Origin: GCA-2697345 sp049602715
GTDB taxonomy: Bacteria > Pseudomonadota > Alphaproteobacteria > Rhodobacterales > Rhodobacteraceae
DNA length: 64,000 nucleotides
Assembly (NCBI GenBank): GCA_049602715.1
Contig: JBMYRX010000003.1
Location: 5,031-69,030 of the forward strand
Direction: 5' to 3'
Below are positions 27,063 through 37,096 of this stretch, in pieces. The first letter of the stretch is position 1. The number at the start of each line of letters is the position of its first letter. The translations under genes and the position numbers were made by a program. The notes under the pieces were generated by a model. The model made no database searches, was not told where the DNA came from, and saw nothing but the letters and a program-made list of their open reading frames with translations.

Positions 27063-28493
27063 CTAAGTTGAATCGGCTGCAATTTTCTCTGCCTTCTCGA
27101 GGACTTCATCAATTCCACCTACCATGTAAAATGCTGCTTCAGGGAGATGATCATACTCCCCAGCTACTACGGCTTTGAAAGACTGAATTGTATCTTCCAG
27201 TGGAACTTGTTTTCCGTCGGATCCAGTAAACACTTTAGCAACATCAAAAGGTTGAGACAGAAACCGTTGAATTTTTCTTGCTCGAGCAACAGTAAGTTTA
27301 TCTTCTTCACTGAGTTCATCCATCCCGAGAATAGCAATAATATCCTGTAATGATTTATACCTCTGCAGTATACCCTGCACATCCCGAGCAACATTATAAT
27401 GCTCTTCACCAACGATCGCTGGATCCATTAATCTTGAGTTTGAATCAAGTGGGTCCACAGCCGGATAGATACCAATTTCTGATATCGCCCTAGAAAGCAC
27501 TGTAGTCGCATCAAGATGCGCAAACGACGTGGCGGGAGCGGGGTCAGTTAAATCATCTGCCGGTACATATACTGCTTGGACTGATGTGATAGAGCCCGCC
27601 TTTGTTGAAGTAATTCTTTCTTGCATTGCTCCCATATCAGTTGCCAGAGTAGGCTGATACCCAACAGCCGATGGAATACGACCAAGCAAAGCGGAAACTT
27701 CAGATCCAGCCTGGGTGAATCTAAAAATATTATCTACAAAAAACAGAACGTCAGTACCAGACTGATCTCGAAATTGTTCCGCTAGAGTTAATCCAGTTAA
27801 CGCAACACGCATCCTAGCACCAGGAGGTTCATTCATTTGCCCATAAACTAGGGCAACCTGACTATCTTCCAAATTATCAGGATTAATCACATTACTTTCT
27901 ATCATCTCGTGATAGAGATCATTTCCTTCCCTTGTTCGCTCACCAACCCCTGCAAAAACTGAGAAACCAGAATGAACTTTAGCTATGTTGTTTATGAGTT
28001 CCATAATTAAAACAGTTTTTCCTACTCCAGCACCTCCAAAGAGCCCAATCTTTCCTCCCTTGGCATAAGGAGCTAAAAGGTCGATAACTTTGATCCCAGT
28101 CTCAAGTACTACTGATTCCGTAGCTTGCTCAGAAAAAGCTGGAGCTTCCTGATGAATAGATCGAGTTTCAGTTGCAGCGACTGGTCCTCCTTCATCAACA
28201 GGCTCCCCAACAACATTAAGGATCCGCCCCAATGTAGCGTTACCAACAGGAACCATTATTGGCCCACCTGTGTCAGTAACTTCTTGCCCTCTGACTAGAC
28301 CCTCTGTTGCGTCCATCGCCACAGCTCTGACCGTATTTTCACCTAAGTGCTGTGCAACCTCTAAGACAAGCTTTTTCCCATTATTTTCTGCAACTATCGA
28401 GTTCAAAATTTCTGGAAGATTTTCATCAAATTGTACGTCTACGACGGCTCCAATTATCTGGGTGATCTTGCCTATTGACTTAGTTTTTGCCAT
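27063..28493 (-). CDS. atpD: ATP synthase F1 beta subunit
   Basis: The 476-residue catalytic subunit has the Walker A motif GGAGVGKTVLIMEL, Walker B in VLFFVDNIFRFTQAGSE, and the catalytic glutamate in GERTREGNDLY. DLLAPYAKGGKIGLFGG is also conserved. Length is normal and no deviation is seen. It is preceded by atpG at a 17-base gap. Confidence 0.99.
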   Translation of the reverse strand: MAKTKSIGKITQIIGAVVDVQFDENLPEILNSIVAENNGKKLVLEVAQHLGENTVRAVAMDATEGLVRGQEVTDTGGPIMVPVGNATLGRILNVVGEPVDEGGPVAATETRSIHQEAPAFSEQATESVVLETGIKVIDLLAPYAKGGKIGLFGGAGVGKTVLIMELINNIAKVHSGFSVFAGVGERTREGNDLYHEMIESNVINPDNLEDSQVALVYGQMNEPPGARMRVALTGLTLAEQFRDQSGTDVLFFVDNIFRFTQAGSEVSALLGRIPSAVGYQPTLATDMGAMQERITSTKAGSITSVQAVYVPADDLTDPAPATSFAHLDATTVLSRAISEIGIYPAVDPLDSNSRLMDPAIVGEEHYNVARDVQGILQRYKSLQDIIAILGMDELSEEDKLTVARARKIQRFLSQPFDVAKVFTGSDGKQVPLEDTIQSFKAVVAGEYDHLPEAAFYMVGGIDEVLEKAEKIAADST

Positions 28494-28510
28494 TTTATTT
28501 TCTCCGAGTC

Positions 28511-29374
28511 TTAGAGCGCCTCAGCGCCCGATATTATTTCTATTAATTCATTAGTTATAACTGCTTGCCGAGATCGATTATATTGGATTATTAATTTATC
28601 AATCATCTCTCCAGCATTTCGAGTAGCGTTATCCATAGCCGACATTCTAGCACCCTGCTCAGACGCACCATTCTCTAATAAGGCTCGATATATCTGAGCA
28701 GTTATAGCCTTAGGTAATAATTCCTCCAAAATTTCTTCCTCGGAAGGTTCATAATCATAAGTTGACGAAACCTCCGCATTTTCAAAAGTAGGAGGTATAA
28801 TTTGTTTAGAGGTTGGGATCTGACTTATAACGCTTTCAAATTTCCCGTAAAATATAGTGGCTATGTCAAATTCTTCTTTTTCAAACCTAGCAAGGATATT
28901 AGTTGTTATTTTAGCCGCATCGCCATAACTAGCGCTTTTCATCTCTGTCAGATCGACGTGATCAATGAAAGATTTACCAAAGTCTCTCTTCAAAGAGTCT
29001 CTACCTTTCTTTCCAACAGTAACAATTTTTACTACTTGTCCTTGCGATAGTAGTTTATTCGCATGTGTCCTAGCCAGCTTTGCTATATTAGAGTTGAAAC
29101 CACCGCACAAACCCCTCTCAGCGGTCATTACAACCAAGAGGTGGTTTTGATTAGACCCTGTTCCACTAAGAAGTCTTGGTCCTTCACTGGGTCCTACCGA
29201 CGAAGCTAAACCAGACATAACCAGCTCGAACCGATCAGAATATGATCTACCCGATAGTGCAGCTTCTTGAGCACGCCTTAACTTAGCAGCTGCAACCATT
29301 TGCATTGCTTTGGTGATCTTCCGAGTCGATTTTACAGACTCAATCCTATTTTTTAAATCTTTTAGGCTTGGCAC
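28511..29374 (-). CDS. atpG: ATP synthase F1 gamma subunit
   Basis: The 287-residue central-stalk subunit has the characteristic paired terminal helices: PSLKDLKNRIESVKSTRKI then TKAMQMVAAAKLRRAQ at the start, and MSAMDNATRNAGEMIDKL then NRSRQAVITNELIEIISGA at the end. They form the rotating coiled coil inside the alpha3beta3 ring. The protein is complete. It sits 14 bases behind atpA and 17 bases before atpD. Confidence 0.98.
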   Translation of the reverse strand: MPSLKDLKNRIESVKSTRKITKAMQMVAAAKLRRAQEAALSGRSYSDRFELVMSGLASSVGPSEGPRLLSGTGSNQNHLLVVMTAERGLCGGFNSNIAKLARTHANKLLSQGQVVKIVTVGKKGRDSLKRDFGKSFIDHVDLTEMKSASYGDAAKITTNILARFEKEEFDIATIFYGKFESVISQIPTSKQIIPPTFENAEVSSTYDYEPSEEEILEELLPKAITAQIYRALLENGASEQGARMSAMDNATRNAGEMIDKLIIQYNRSRQAVITNELIEIISGAEAL

Positions 29375-29388
29375 TGCCTTTTCTCTCC

Positions 29389-30927
29389 CTAAGCAAAGTC
29401 CGAAGAATAAGAGTCTAGCGCTGACCTTATTTTATCTTCCGCTTCCCCTGAAATCTTGGGGTCTTCAGTTGTAATATAATCTAACAAATCTTGATGTTTA
29501 CTTCTCATATGAGATAATAAACCAGCCTCAAAACGACCAATATCTTTTATCTCTACTGAGTCTAAATAACCCTTTGTACCAGCATAAATTACACATACAA
29601 TTTCTGCATTCGACAAGGGTGAGTATTGAGGCTGTTTCATCAATTCCGTCAAGCGCGCACCCCTGTTCAAAAGCTGTTGCGTAGCTTCATCTAAGTCTGA
29701 TCCAAATTGAGCGAAAGCAGCCATTTCTCTATATTGTGCTAACTCCAGTTTAACGGGACCAGCTACAGATTTCATTGAATTTGTTTGGGCAGAAGAGCCA
29801 ACCCGAGAAACAGATAAACCTGTATTCACCGCCGGTCTAATACCTTGATAAAATAATTCAGTTTCAAGGAAGATCTGCCCATCTGTTATTGATATAACAT
29901 TAGTCGGTATAAATGCCGAAACATCACCACCTTGTGTCTCTATTATCGGTAGGGCTGTTAATGATCCTGATCCATTATCTTCATTAAGTTTTGACGATCT
30001 CTCCAAAAGCCTTGAGTGGAGATAAAACACATCTCCAGGGTAAGCTTCTCGCCCTGGTGGTCTTCTAAGCAGCAACGACATTTGTCTATAGGAAACGGCC
30101 TGTTTAGATAAATCATCATAAATGATAAGGGCGTGTCTACCGTTATCTCTAAAATGCTCTGCCATAGCTGTGGCAGAGTAAGGTGCTAAAAACTGCATGG
30201 GTGCTGGGTCGGAAGCAGTTGCTGCAACGACAATCGAGTATTCAATCGCCCCAGTCTCCTCAAGCTTTTTAACTAACTGAGCAACAGTGGATCGTTTTTG
30301 TCCAATTGCGACGTAGATGCAATAAAGTTTTTTATTTTCGTCACCTTTAGCAGCATCATTATATGTTTTTTGATTTAAAATCGCATCTAGTGCTACGGCT
30401 GTTTTTCCTGTCTGTCTATCACCAATGATTAACTCTCTTTGACCACGGCCAATTGGAATCATAGCATCAACTGATTTCAATCCTGTCGCCATAGGCTCAT
30501 GAACAGACTTTCTAGGAATAATACCTGGGGCCTTACTGTCCGCTACCTTCCGATTCTTTGTCTTAAGAGGTCCTTTCCCATCAATTGGATTTCCTAACCC
30601 ATCGACAACTCGGCCTAGTAATTCATCTCCTGCAGGTACATCAACGATCGAATTAGTACGTTTGACAATATCACCTTCTTTGATATCACGGTCCGAACCG
30701 AATATAACGACCCCTACATTATCCATCTCTAGATTTAACGCCATACCTTTTATCCCGCCGGGAAACTCTACCATTTCACCAGCTTGAACTTTATCTAAAC
30801 CATATACTCTTGCAATTCCGTCTCCTACCGAGAGCACTCTGCCAACTTCATCAACGCCAGTTTCCTGACCAAAATTTTCAATTTGCTCTTTTAGTATTGA
30901 TGATATTTCTGCTGCTTGGATAGCCAT
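29389..30927 (-). CDS. atpA: ATP synthase F1 alpha subunit
   Basis: The 512-residue subunit carries the non-catalytic nucleotide site with Walker A GDRQTGKTAVALD and the ALIIYDDLSKQAVSYRQMSL region. The N-terminus MAIQAAEISSILKEQIENF is the standard alphaproteobacterial form. Its ATG shares one base with the stop codon of atpH (TAATG arrangement), so translation is coupled. No internal break is present. Confidence 0.99.
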   Translation of the reverse strand: MAIQAAEISSILKEQIENFGQETGVDEVGRVLSVGDGIARVYGLDKVQAGEMVEFPGGIKGMALNLEMDNVGVVIFGSDRDIKEGDIVKRTNSIVDVPAGDELLGRVVDGLGNPIDGKGPLKTKNRKVADSKAPGIIPRKSVHEPMATGLKSVDAMIPIGRGQRELIIGDRQTGKTAVALDAILNQKTYNDAAKGDENKKLYCIYVAIGQKRSTVAQLVKKLEETGAIEYSIVVAATASDPAPMQFLAPYSATAMAEHFRDNGRHALIIYDDLSKQAVSYRQMSLLLRRPPGREAYPGDVFYLHSRLLERSSKLNEDNGSGSLTALPIIETQGGDVSAFIPTNVISITDGQIFLETELFYQGIRPAVNTGLSVSRVGSSAQTNSMKSVAGPVKLELAQYREMAAFAQFGSDLDEATQQLLNRGARLTELMKQPQYSPLSNAEIVCVIYAGTKGYLDSVEIKDIGRFEAGLLSHMRSKHQDLLDYITTEDPKISGEAEDKIRSALDSYSSDFA

Positions 30928-31487
30928 TAACCAACCTCTTTCATAGTAGCTTGTAGTGAAGCTAATTTCGCCCTAATTGATGTATCTAACATTTTTGAAC
31001 CCACCTTAACAATTAAACCCCCAAGGATTGTTTCGTCTATAGCAGGCTCTATTTGTACTTTGTGGCCCGTAGATTTGCTGAGCACTTCTGCAAGCTTACT
31101 ATATTGTTCCTCAGATAATTTGTTAGCACTTGTTATCTCTGCCGTAATTTCACCTTTTTCTTCAGCAAGCAGTCTTTGTAATTCAAGAACCAAATAAGGA
31201 ACTATAAATAATCGTCTTTTAGAAGCCATTACGCCGAAAACGTTAGACATTAGTTTGCCCAAAGAAACTGCTTTTGACACACTAGAGATAATGTTTATTT
31301 GTTTGTTCCTACTCGCTAATGGTGAATTGAGAAACATCGAAAAATCCGAACTCTCATTCAAAAGAGACACAATCGTCAGAGTATCCCTCTCAATTATATC
31401 TAAACTTCTTTGTTCCTTCGCAGACTCAAATAAAGCAGTGGCATATCTTGTAGCTATACCTAAACACTCCGACGCAGACACAGACAT
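30927..31487 (-). CDS. atpH: ATP synthase F1 delta subunit
   Basis: The 186-residue protein is the delta (OSCP-like) subunit that links F1 to the peripheral stalk. Typical segments are RYATALFESAKEQ at the N-terminus, FLNSPLASRNKQ and, at the C-terminus, DETILGGLIVKVGSKMLDTS followed by SIRAKLASLQ. It is the first gene of the F1 operon. About 220 bases of non-coding sequence upstream should contain the promoter. Confidence 0.97.
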   Translation of the reverse strand: MSVSASECLGIATRYATALFESAKEQRSLDIIERDTLTIVSLLNESSDFSMFLNSPLASRNKQINIISSVSKAVSLGKLMSNVFGVMASKRRLFIVPYLVLELQRLLAEEKGEITAEITSANKLSEEQYSKLAEVLSKSTGHKVQIEPAIDETILGGLIVKVGSKMLDTSIRAKLASLQATMKEVG

Positions 31488-31709
31488 ATTTACCTCTAAC
31501 AGTTACTTATTTATGGTCACAGTTTCTAGATAAAAATCGTGAACCGAAATAAAGTTACCAACACTGCTCACTTAGCAAAGCCCGACGACAGCCGCAACCA
31601 TCAATGACTAGAAAAGCCAAACAAAAACTGCAATCAATACAGTATCTTAGTATAATTGCCAATTAGTGCGACCGTTTGAAGCTATAAAACTGATTCTATT
31701 AAACAAAAT

Positions 31710-32474
31710 TTAAACTTTTTTATTTAGACTCGGGCAAGTTTTAGAGGTGATTGGTCTACGATCAAGAGTCCTCAAAGAAACTCTCATTTTTATCTTATTA
31801 GAAGCTCTTGTTGTAGCAGCAATTTGTTTCGATGCCTCTACTACGAGAACACCACCAAATTGACCTGGTAGTACTTTTCTGCCAAATCTTTCCATAAATT
31901 TTGCCGACTTTAAACTAAACTTTCGGTTCGATGGAATTGAAAATAGTACACTTTTACTACTATCAATATGAAAGGAATTAGCCAGAAGTTGATTTTTTAA
32001 TTGTGTAACAGTGTAGGGCCGCCCCGATCCGAAGGGAGTTGCTTCTCCTCTACACCATAAACCTGCCCGATTCGGCACTATAAATAATGCCTTACCTCCT
32101 GGCGCTAAAATTCTTCGACATTCATTTAGCAAAGCTGAGATATTTTCGCTAAACTCTACTCCATGCAAAAAAATCATATAATCAGTCATACCAGTTGGAA
32201 GTGGCCACAAATATTCTTCGCTCAAAACGCATACGTTGGCACTATCATTAGGCCAACGAATGGCCCCTTGAGAAGCTGGCATTAGCAAGGTTAGTTTCTC
32301 CCTCTCCTCTTGAAATAACTCTGCAACAGGACTTAAGAAGCCGAAGCCAACAATATTTTTATTTTGAATATTATCCCAATGTTCATTAATAACAGAGGTA
32401 ATCACATCCTTAACTACAAGTCCCAATCCTGAGATCGAATAAAAATTTTGTAAGCTTTCGACATCTAATCGCAT
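31710..32474 (-). CDS. Class I SAM-dependent methyltransferase (alphaproteobacterial type)
   Basis: A protein of 254 residues from the ATG at 32474. A GTG at 32486 would add four residues, but the ATG matches the family start (MRLDVESLQNFYSISGLG). Motif I is poorly kept (NIVGFGFLSPVAEL). The post-I region has NVCVLSEEYLWPLPTGM, and the segment RRILAPGGKALFIVPNRAGLW is typical of methyltransferase type 11 proteins. Alphaproteobacteria carry this family commonly, often beside gloB, which is absent here. The substrate is unknown. Basic residues dominate the C-terminal 35 residues. Confidence 0.8.
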   Translation of the reverse strand: MRLDVESLQNFYSISGLGLVVKDVITSVINEHWDNIQNKNIVGFGFLSPVAELFQEEREKLTLLMPASQGAIRWPNDSANVCVLSEEYLWPLPTGMTDYMIFLHGVEFSENISALLNECRRILAPGGKALFIVPNRAGLWCRGEATPFGSGRPYTVTQLKNQLLANSFHIDSSKSVLFSIPSNRKFSLKSAKFMERFGRKVLPGQFGGVLVVEASKQIAATTRASNKIKMRVSLRTLDRRPITSKTCPSLNKKV

Positions 32475-32721
32475 GTTGGCTTTCACATTGATTCACTTAT
32501 AATCTACTTAAATGATTTAAATCTGATTAATAAATATATTAAATACGTAAAACCAGTATGATATTCCGCAGACATAAACCCTAATAACCTAAAAATATCA
32601 AAAAATAAAAAAAAAAATAAAAAAGTACTTGAAGCTTATGAATTAAACACGAAATGTAGAGACTATCAGAAACCTAACAGCCTAGGATCTTATCAAGCAT
32701 TAATTTTAAAGGAAATACTAC

Positions 32722-35052
32722 GTGCCCTCATTCTCCGATACTCTAGAAAAAGCTATCCATGTGGCATTAGCTCACTCAAACTCCCTAAAACACGAGCTCG
32801 CAACTCTCGAACACCTTCTTTTGGCTCTAACAGATGAACCTGAAGCAGCACAAGTTTTGAAGGCATGCAATGTAGATCTAGAAAGTTTAAAAACTTCTCT
32901 AAATAATTTCATAAAAACAGAGCTAGCAAGCTTGGAAACCGGCATTGAGGGTTCAGAGGCCGTTCCAACAGCAGCATTTCAAAGAGTTATTCAAAGAGCT
33001 GCAATCCATGTTCAATCATCTGGTAGAAATGAGGTTACAGGAGCAAATGTACTAGTAGCAATTTTTGCTGAACGAGAATCAAATGCGGTCCATTTCTTAC
33101 AAGAGCAAGAAATGACTCGATATGATGCTGTAAATTATATTGCCCACGGGCTAGCAAAAAATCCTTCTTTTTTGGATTCGAAATCCATTACAGGCGCAGA
33201 GGATTTAAATGAAAACGGCAATTCTGATAGTGAAGAAACCCGGCCCAAAAAAGAATCTGCGCTAGAAAAATATTGTGTTGATTTAAATCGAAGATCTCGA
33301 AACGGAACTATAGATCCTCTCATAGGTCGCGAACTCGAAATTGAACGTTGTATACAAATACTATGTCGAAGAAGAAAAAATAACCCCATTTTGGTAGGGG
33401 ACCCTGGCGTTGGGAAAACAGCAATAGCCGAAGGATTAGCTTACAGGATAGTGGCACAGGAAGTCCCACTGGTACTCGGGGATACTATAATTTATTCTCT
33501 TGATATGGGGTCCTTACTTGCTGGGACCAGGTATCGAGGTGACTTCGAAGAGCGTCTAAAATCTGTTATGAAAGAATTAGAGGAACATCCAGATGCTGTT
33601 CTCTTTATAGATGAAATTCATACAGTCATCGGAGCAGGCGCAACATCGGGAGGATCAATGGATGCATCAAATCTGCTCAAACCAGCCCTTCAAGGTGGTG
33701 AGCTGAGGTGTATGGGATCAACAACCTACAAAGAATATAGACAACATTTTGAAAAAGATAGAGCCCTAAGTCGGCGTTTTCAAAAAATTGACGTAAAGGA
33801 GCCTTCTATTGAAGATACAATAAAAATACTGCGAGGTCTTAAATCTTACTTCGAAAAACATCACAGTATAAAATATTCCTCCGAAGCTATCAAAACAGCT
33901 GTAGAATTATCCTCAAGGTACATTCATGACAAAAAGTTGCCTGATAAAGCTATTGATGTAATTGACGAAGCAGGTGCTGCCCAACAACTACAGTCGGAGT
34001 CTAAAAAACGCAAAATTATCTCAGTGAAAGAGATCGAAGAGGTCGTTGCCAAAATCGCAAGAATTCCACCTAAAAATTTAAACAAAGATGATGCTCAGAA
34101 CCTTCAAGATTTAGAAATCTCCTTAAAAAGAGTAGTTTTTGGCCAAGACTCGGCTATTACTGCTTTATCTTCGGCGATAAAGCTTTCCCGAGCTGGTTTA
34201 AGGGAGCCTGAAAAACCTATAGGTAATTATCTTTTTGCTGGTCCTACAGGTGTTGGAAAAACAGAAGTTGCTAATCAATTGGCGTCCACTCTTGGCGTCG
34301 AATTATTGAGATTTGATATGTCAGAGTATATGGAAAAACATGCTGTCTCAAGATTAATTGGAGCTCCTCCTGGTTACGTTGGTTTTGACCAAGGTGGACT
34401 TTTAACTGATGGCGTCGACCAACATCCCCACTCAGTATTATTGTTAGACGAAATTGAAAAAGCTCACCCGGATGTTTTTAATATTTTACTTCAAATTATG
34501 GATCATGGGAAGTTAACTGATCATAATGGTAGGAAAGTAGATTTTCGCAATGTAATTCTGATAATGACGTCCAATGCCGGTGCGTCAGACATGGCTAAAG
34601 CTGCAATAGGTTTTGGAAGAGATAAAAGAGAGGGAGAGGATACAGCGGCAATCGAAAGAATATTTTCTCCAGAATTCAGAAATAGACTTGATGCTGTAAT
34701 TAGTTTTTCTTCTTTAGGAAGAGGTGTGATAACAAAAGTAGTCGAAAAATTCGTTTTACAGCTTGAAGCACAATTGATGGATAGAAACGTGACATTTGAA
34801 CTGTCAAAAAAGGCTGCTGAATGGCTCGGTTCAAAGGGGTATGATGAAAAAATGGGAGCAAGGCCTCTTGCAAGAGTAATACAAGAAAAAATTAAGAAAC
34901 CATTAGCTGATGAACTATTATTTGGAAGATTATCAAAAGGTGGAGTGGTAAAAGTAGATTTGGTAAAAGATGAGATTAACCTGGAAATTATAAAACCAGA
35001 AGTTGAAAAAATAGCAGCTAAAAAGAAACCAAAACTACTAACAGCTAAATAG
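32722..35052 (+). CDS. clpA: ATP-dependent Clp protease ATP-binding subunit ClpA
   Basis: The 776-residue AAA+ unfoldase has an N-terminal double Clp-N domain (about 1-145, HSNSLKHELATLEHLLLAL), a first AAA module with Walker A GDPGVGKTAIAEG and Walker B LFIDEIHTVIGAG, and a second with GPTGVGKTEVANQ and LLLDEIEKAHPDVFN. The IGF loop in KAAIGFGRDKREGED is the ClpP-docking tripeptide. The long ClpB middle domain is lacking, so this is ClpA. The start is GTG at 32722 with an AAAGGAAA ribosome binding site. No clpS adaptor gene precedes it; the upstream gap is too short for one. Confidence 0.97.
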   Translation: MPSFSDTLEKAIHVALAHSNSLKHELATLEHLLLALTDEPEAAQVLKACNVDLESLKTSLNNFIKTELASLETGIEGSEAVPTAAFQRVIQRAAIHVQSSGRNEVTGANVLVAIFAERESNAVHFLQEQEMTRYDAVNYIAHGLAKNPSFLDSKSITGAEDLNENGNSDSEETRPKKESALEKYCVDLNRRSRNGTIDPLIGRELEIERCIQILCRRRKNNPILVGDPGVGKTAIAEGLAYRIVAQEVPLVLGDTIIYSLDMGSLLAGTRYRGDFEERLKSVMKELEEHPDAVLFIDEIHTVIGAGATSGGSMDASNLLKPALQGGELRCMGSTTYKEYRQHFEKDRALSRRFQKIDVKEPSIEDTIKILRGLKSYFEKHHSIKYSSEAIKTAVELSSRYIHDKKLPDKAIDVIDEAGAAQQLQSESKKRKIISVKEIEEVVAKIARIPPKNLNKDDAQNLQDLEISLKRVVFGQDSAITALSSAIKLSRAGLREPEKPIGNYLFAGPTGVGKTEVANQLASTLGVELLRFDMSEYMEKHAVSRLIGAPPGYVGFDQGGLLTDGVDQHPHSVLLLDEIEKAHPDVFNILLQIMDHGKLTDHNGRKVDFRNVILIMTSNAGASDMAKAAIGFGRDKREGEDTAAIERIFSPEFRNRLDAVISFSSLGRGVITKVVEKFVLQLEAQLMDRNVTFELSKKAAEWLGSKGYDEKMGARPLARVIQEKIKKPLADELLFGRLSKGGVVKVDLVKDEINLEIIKPEVEKIAAKKKPKLLTAK

Positions 35053-35055
35053 TTT

Positions 35056-36996
35056 TTAACGTTCCGTCAATTTAATCTCTATTCTTCTATTCTTGGCTCT
35101 GGCTTCTTCTGTGTCCCTTGGATCAAATGGTTGATGCTCGCCGAAACCTGTGGCAGCCAAACGGCCTGGCGGGATATTGAATTGATCGGACATATACCTC
35201 ACAACAGATAAGGCTCGGGCCTGACTTAATTCCCAATTATCCTTATAAATTCCCTGACCACTTAACGGCATATTATCAGTATGACCATCAACTCGTAAAA
35301 CCCAGTTTATCTCGGGTGGGATTTTCGAAGAAATAGTCTTTATAATATCTGAGACTAATCGTATCTGGTCAATGCCTTTTGTGGATATATTAGCTTTACC
35401 CTTCTCGAATAATATTTCAGATGAAAAAATAAACCTATCGCCTTTTATTTTTATTCCTTCTTGGTTCTCAAGCGCTTTCTCAACTTCTGCAAAAAATTTA
35501 GATTGATATTTCTTAAGTTCTTTGGCTTCAGCTTCTAAGCGTTCACGATCTTTTTGTTTGAGCTTAAAGATTTCAGCTTTATCTTTTCTTAATTCTTCCA
35601 AAGCTTTATCTCGTTGTAGCGCAAAAAGCTCTAACTGAGCATTTTTCTTCTTCAAAGCTGCTAGCGTATTTGCTTCTTTATTTCTGAGTTGAATTAATTT
35701 TAACTGCTCAGCTTTTAAATTTTTAAGAGTGCTATCGCGCTCTAAACTCAAAGCATTCAACTCATCATTTTTTTTCTTAAGTTCTTTTGAGCTTCTTCTT
35801 TGTTCTGATGCAACTCGAGCTAATGCCGCATTTAATTTGTTTGTTAAATTAGCGACCTCCACTTTCTCTACTATGTCTTTTTCCTCAGAAGCATTAAGTA
35901 ATCCCTGAAGAAAGCCCAGCTGCTGGCGTACCTCTGTCAATTGCTGATTCAATGCTTCTATTGATAATTTTGCTTGTAAGCTAACTGTCTTTTCTTTTTC
36001 AAGCTGTGATCGAGCGTTTGAAAGTAAAACTTTTTGTAGATCAGCTTTGGTTAATTCATCCGATGCCCGTTTTTCAGCTAAGATCTTTTGCGCTAATGCG
36101 TCTTTCAACATCCTACTAAGAGAAGCTTCTTTTAAAGCTGCATTGGACTTTACTTCTCTGATTTCACTCAATGCGACTAATAATTTCGTATTCAAATCGT
36201 TTTTAAGAGATTTTGCAGCTGCTAGTAATGTCAAGGTTTCTTCTGCCTCTTTCCTTTTCTCCTCTAGCGCGAGAGACATAGCGGTTAGCTCTGCATTACC
36301 ATTTTTTAATTTCATTCTTAATATTTCTGCAGCAGCCGCCTCCAATAATCCCAACGATTTTAACTCTGATATTTTTTTTATTTGTTTTTTACTGTCAAGC
36401 TCCATTTCAGAAACGAGTAATTCTATCGCCTCTCTCTTAGCAGCGGCTAACCGCGCTGCTTCAACTTTTTCGTCAATTTCTTCACGAGCTTTGGCTAAAG
36501 CGAGCTGGGTGAGCTGTTTTTCTGAAAACTCTTTTTCTAATGCTGAAGTCTTACTATCTAATTGAGATTTTGTGGATGTTAGACGTGAAGACAGATCCTT
36601 ATTATCAGCCAGTAATGCCAACACTTGTTGTTCAAAGTTGGCGATTATAGCTTTTTGACTATCAGACTTACCAACTAGGGATGCTATCAATGTCCTTTGT
36701 CTGCTTATTTCTTTAGAACTCTCATCAACTAATCCACCCAAACGAGTAACCTGATCTTCAAGATTACTACCTCGCTGCTGCTCTAATCCTAATTGTAAAG
36801 CTAATGTGTTTAAACTATCTGACAAATCATCTAACTCAGAACCTTGTGTTTCTATAGTTTCGCGAAGCATAAACTGCACTATCATAAAAATGGATATAAT
36901 AAAAATTAAGACAAGAAGTAATGCTGTCATAGCATCCACAAACCCTGGCCATATGTTAGCCTCAAAACGTCTACCACTTCGACGACTTAAGGCCAT
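35056..36996 (-). CDS. MotB/OmpA-type peptidoglycan-binding protein with long coiled coil
   Basis: The 646-residue protein has three parts. A MotB/ExbD-like membrane helix (about residues 19-43) begins WPGFVDAMTALLLVLIF, with D21 at the place of the proton-carrying aspartate. An extended region (about 45-500) is rich in Ala, Glu, Lys, Leu and Ser with heptad character, indicating a long coiled coil. The C-terminal OmpA/MotB domain (about 530-646) has DGHTDNMPL, NWELSQARALSVVRYM and AKNRRIEIKL, the peptidoglycan-binding motifs. It is co-directional with, and 100 bases downstream of, a MotA-like gene. Together they look like a proton-driven envelope motor, not a flagellar stator. The function is unproven. 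Confidence 0.85.
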   Translation of the reverse strand: MALSRRSGRRFEANIWPGFVDAMTALLLVLIFIISIFMIVQFMLRETIETQGSELDDLSDSLNTLALQLGLEQQRGSNLEDQVTRLGGLVDESSKEISRQRTLIASLVGKSDSQKAIIANFEQQVLALLADNKDLSSRLTSTKSQLDSKTSALEKEFSEKQLTQLALAKAREEIDEKVEAARLAAAKREAIELLVSEMELDSKKQIKKISELKSLGLLEAAAAEILRMKLKNGNAELTAMSLALEEKRKEAEETLTLLAAAKSLKNDLNTKLLVALSEIREVKSNAALKEASLSRMLKDALAQKILAEKRASDELTKADLQKVLLSNARSQLEKEKTVSLQAKLSIEALNQQLTEVRQQLGFLQGLLNASEEKDIVEKVEVANLTNKLNAALARVASEQRRSSKELKKKNDELNALSLERDSTLKNLKAEQLKLIQLRNKEANTLAALKKKNAQLELFALQRDKALEELRKDKAEIFKLKQKDRERLEAEAKELKKYQSKFFAEVEKALENQEGIKIKGDRFIFSSEILFEKGKANISTKGIDQIRLVSDIIKTISSKIPPEINWVLRVDGHTDNMPLSGQGIYKDNWELSQARALSVVRYMSDQFNIPPGRLAATGFGEHQPFDPRDTEEARAKNRRIEIKLTER

Positions 36997-37096
36997 TTCA
37001 AAACAACCTAGGTAAGATATTTGATTCTTTAATTAAACTTTTCATTCTTAAAATTTATGGATTAACTCGCTTGAATAACATGGTCTGAATTTCACT

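Noticed and set aside
32590..32632. Long A-rich run before clpA
   Set aside because: Simple AT-rich intergenic sequence without a hairpin or repeat pattern.
35400..36600. Long open frame on the plus strand opposite the coiled-coil gene
   Set aside because: It is a low-complexity Ser/Ala-rich mirror of the coiled coil, with no ribosome binding site and no family resemblance.
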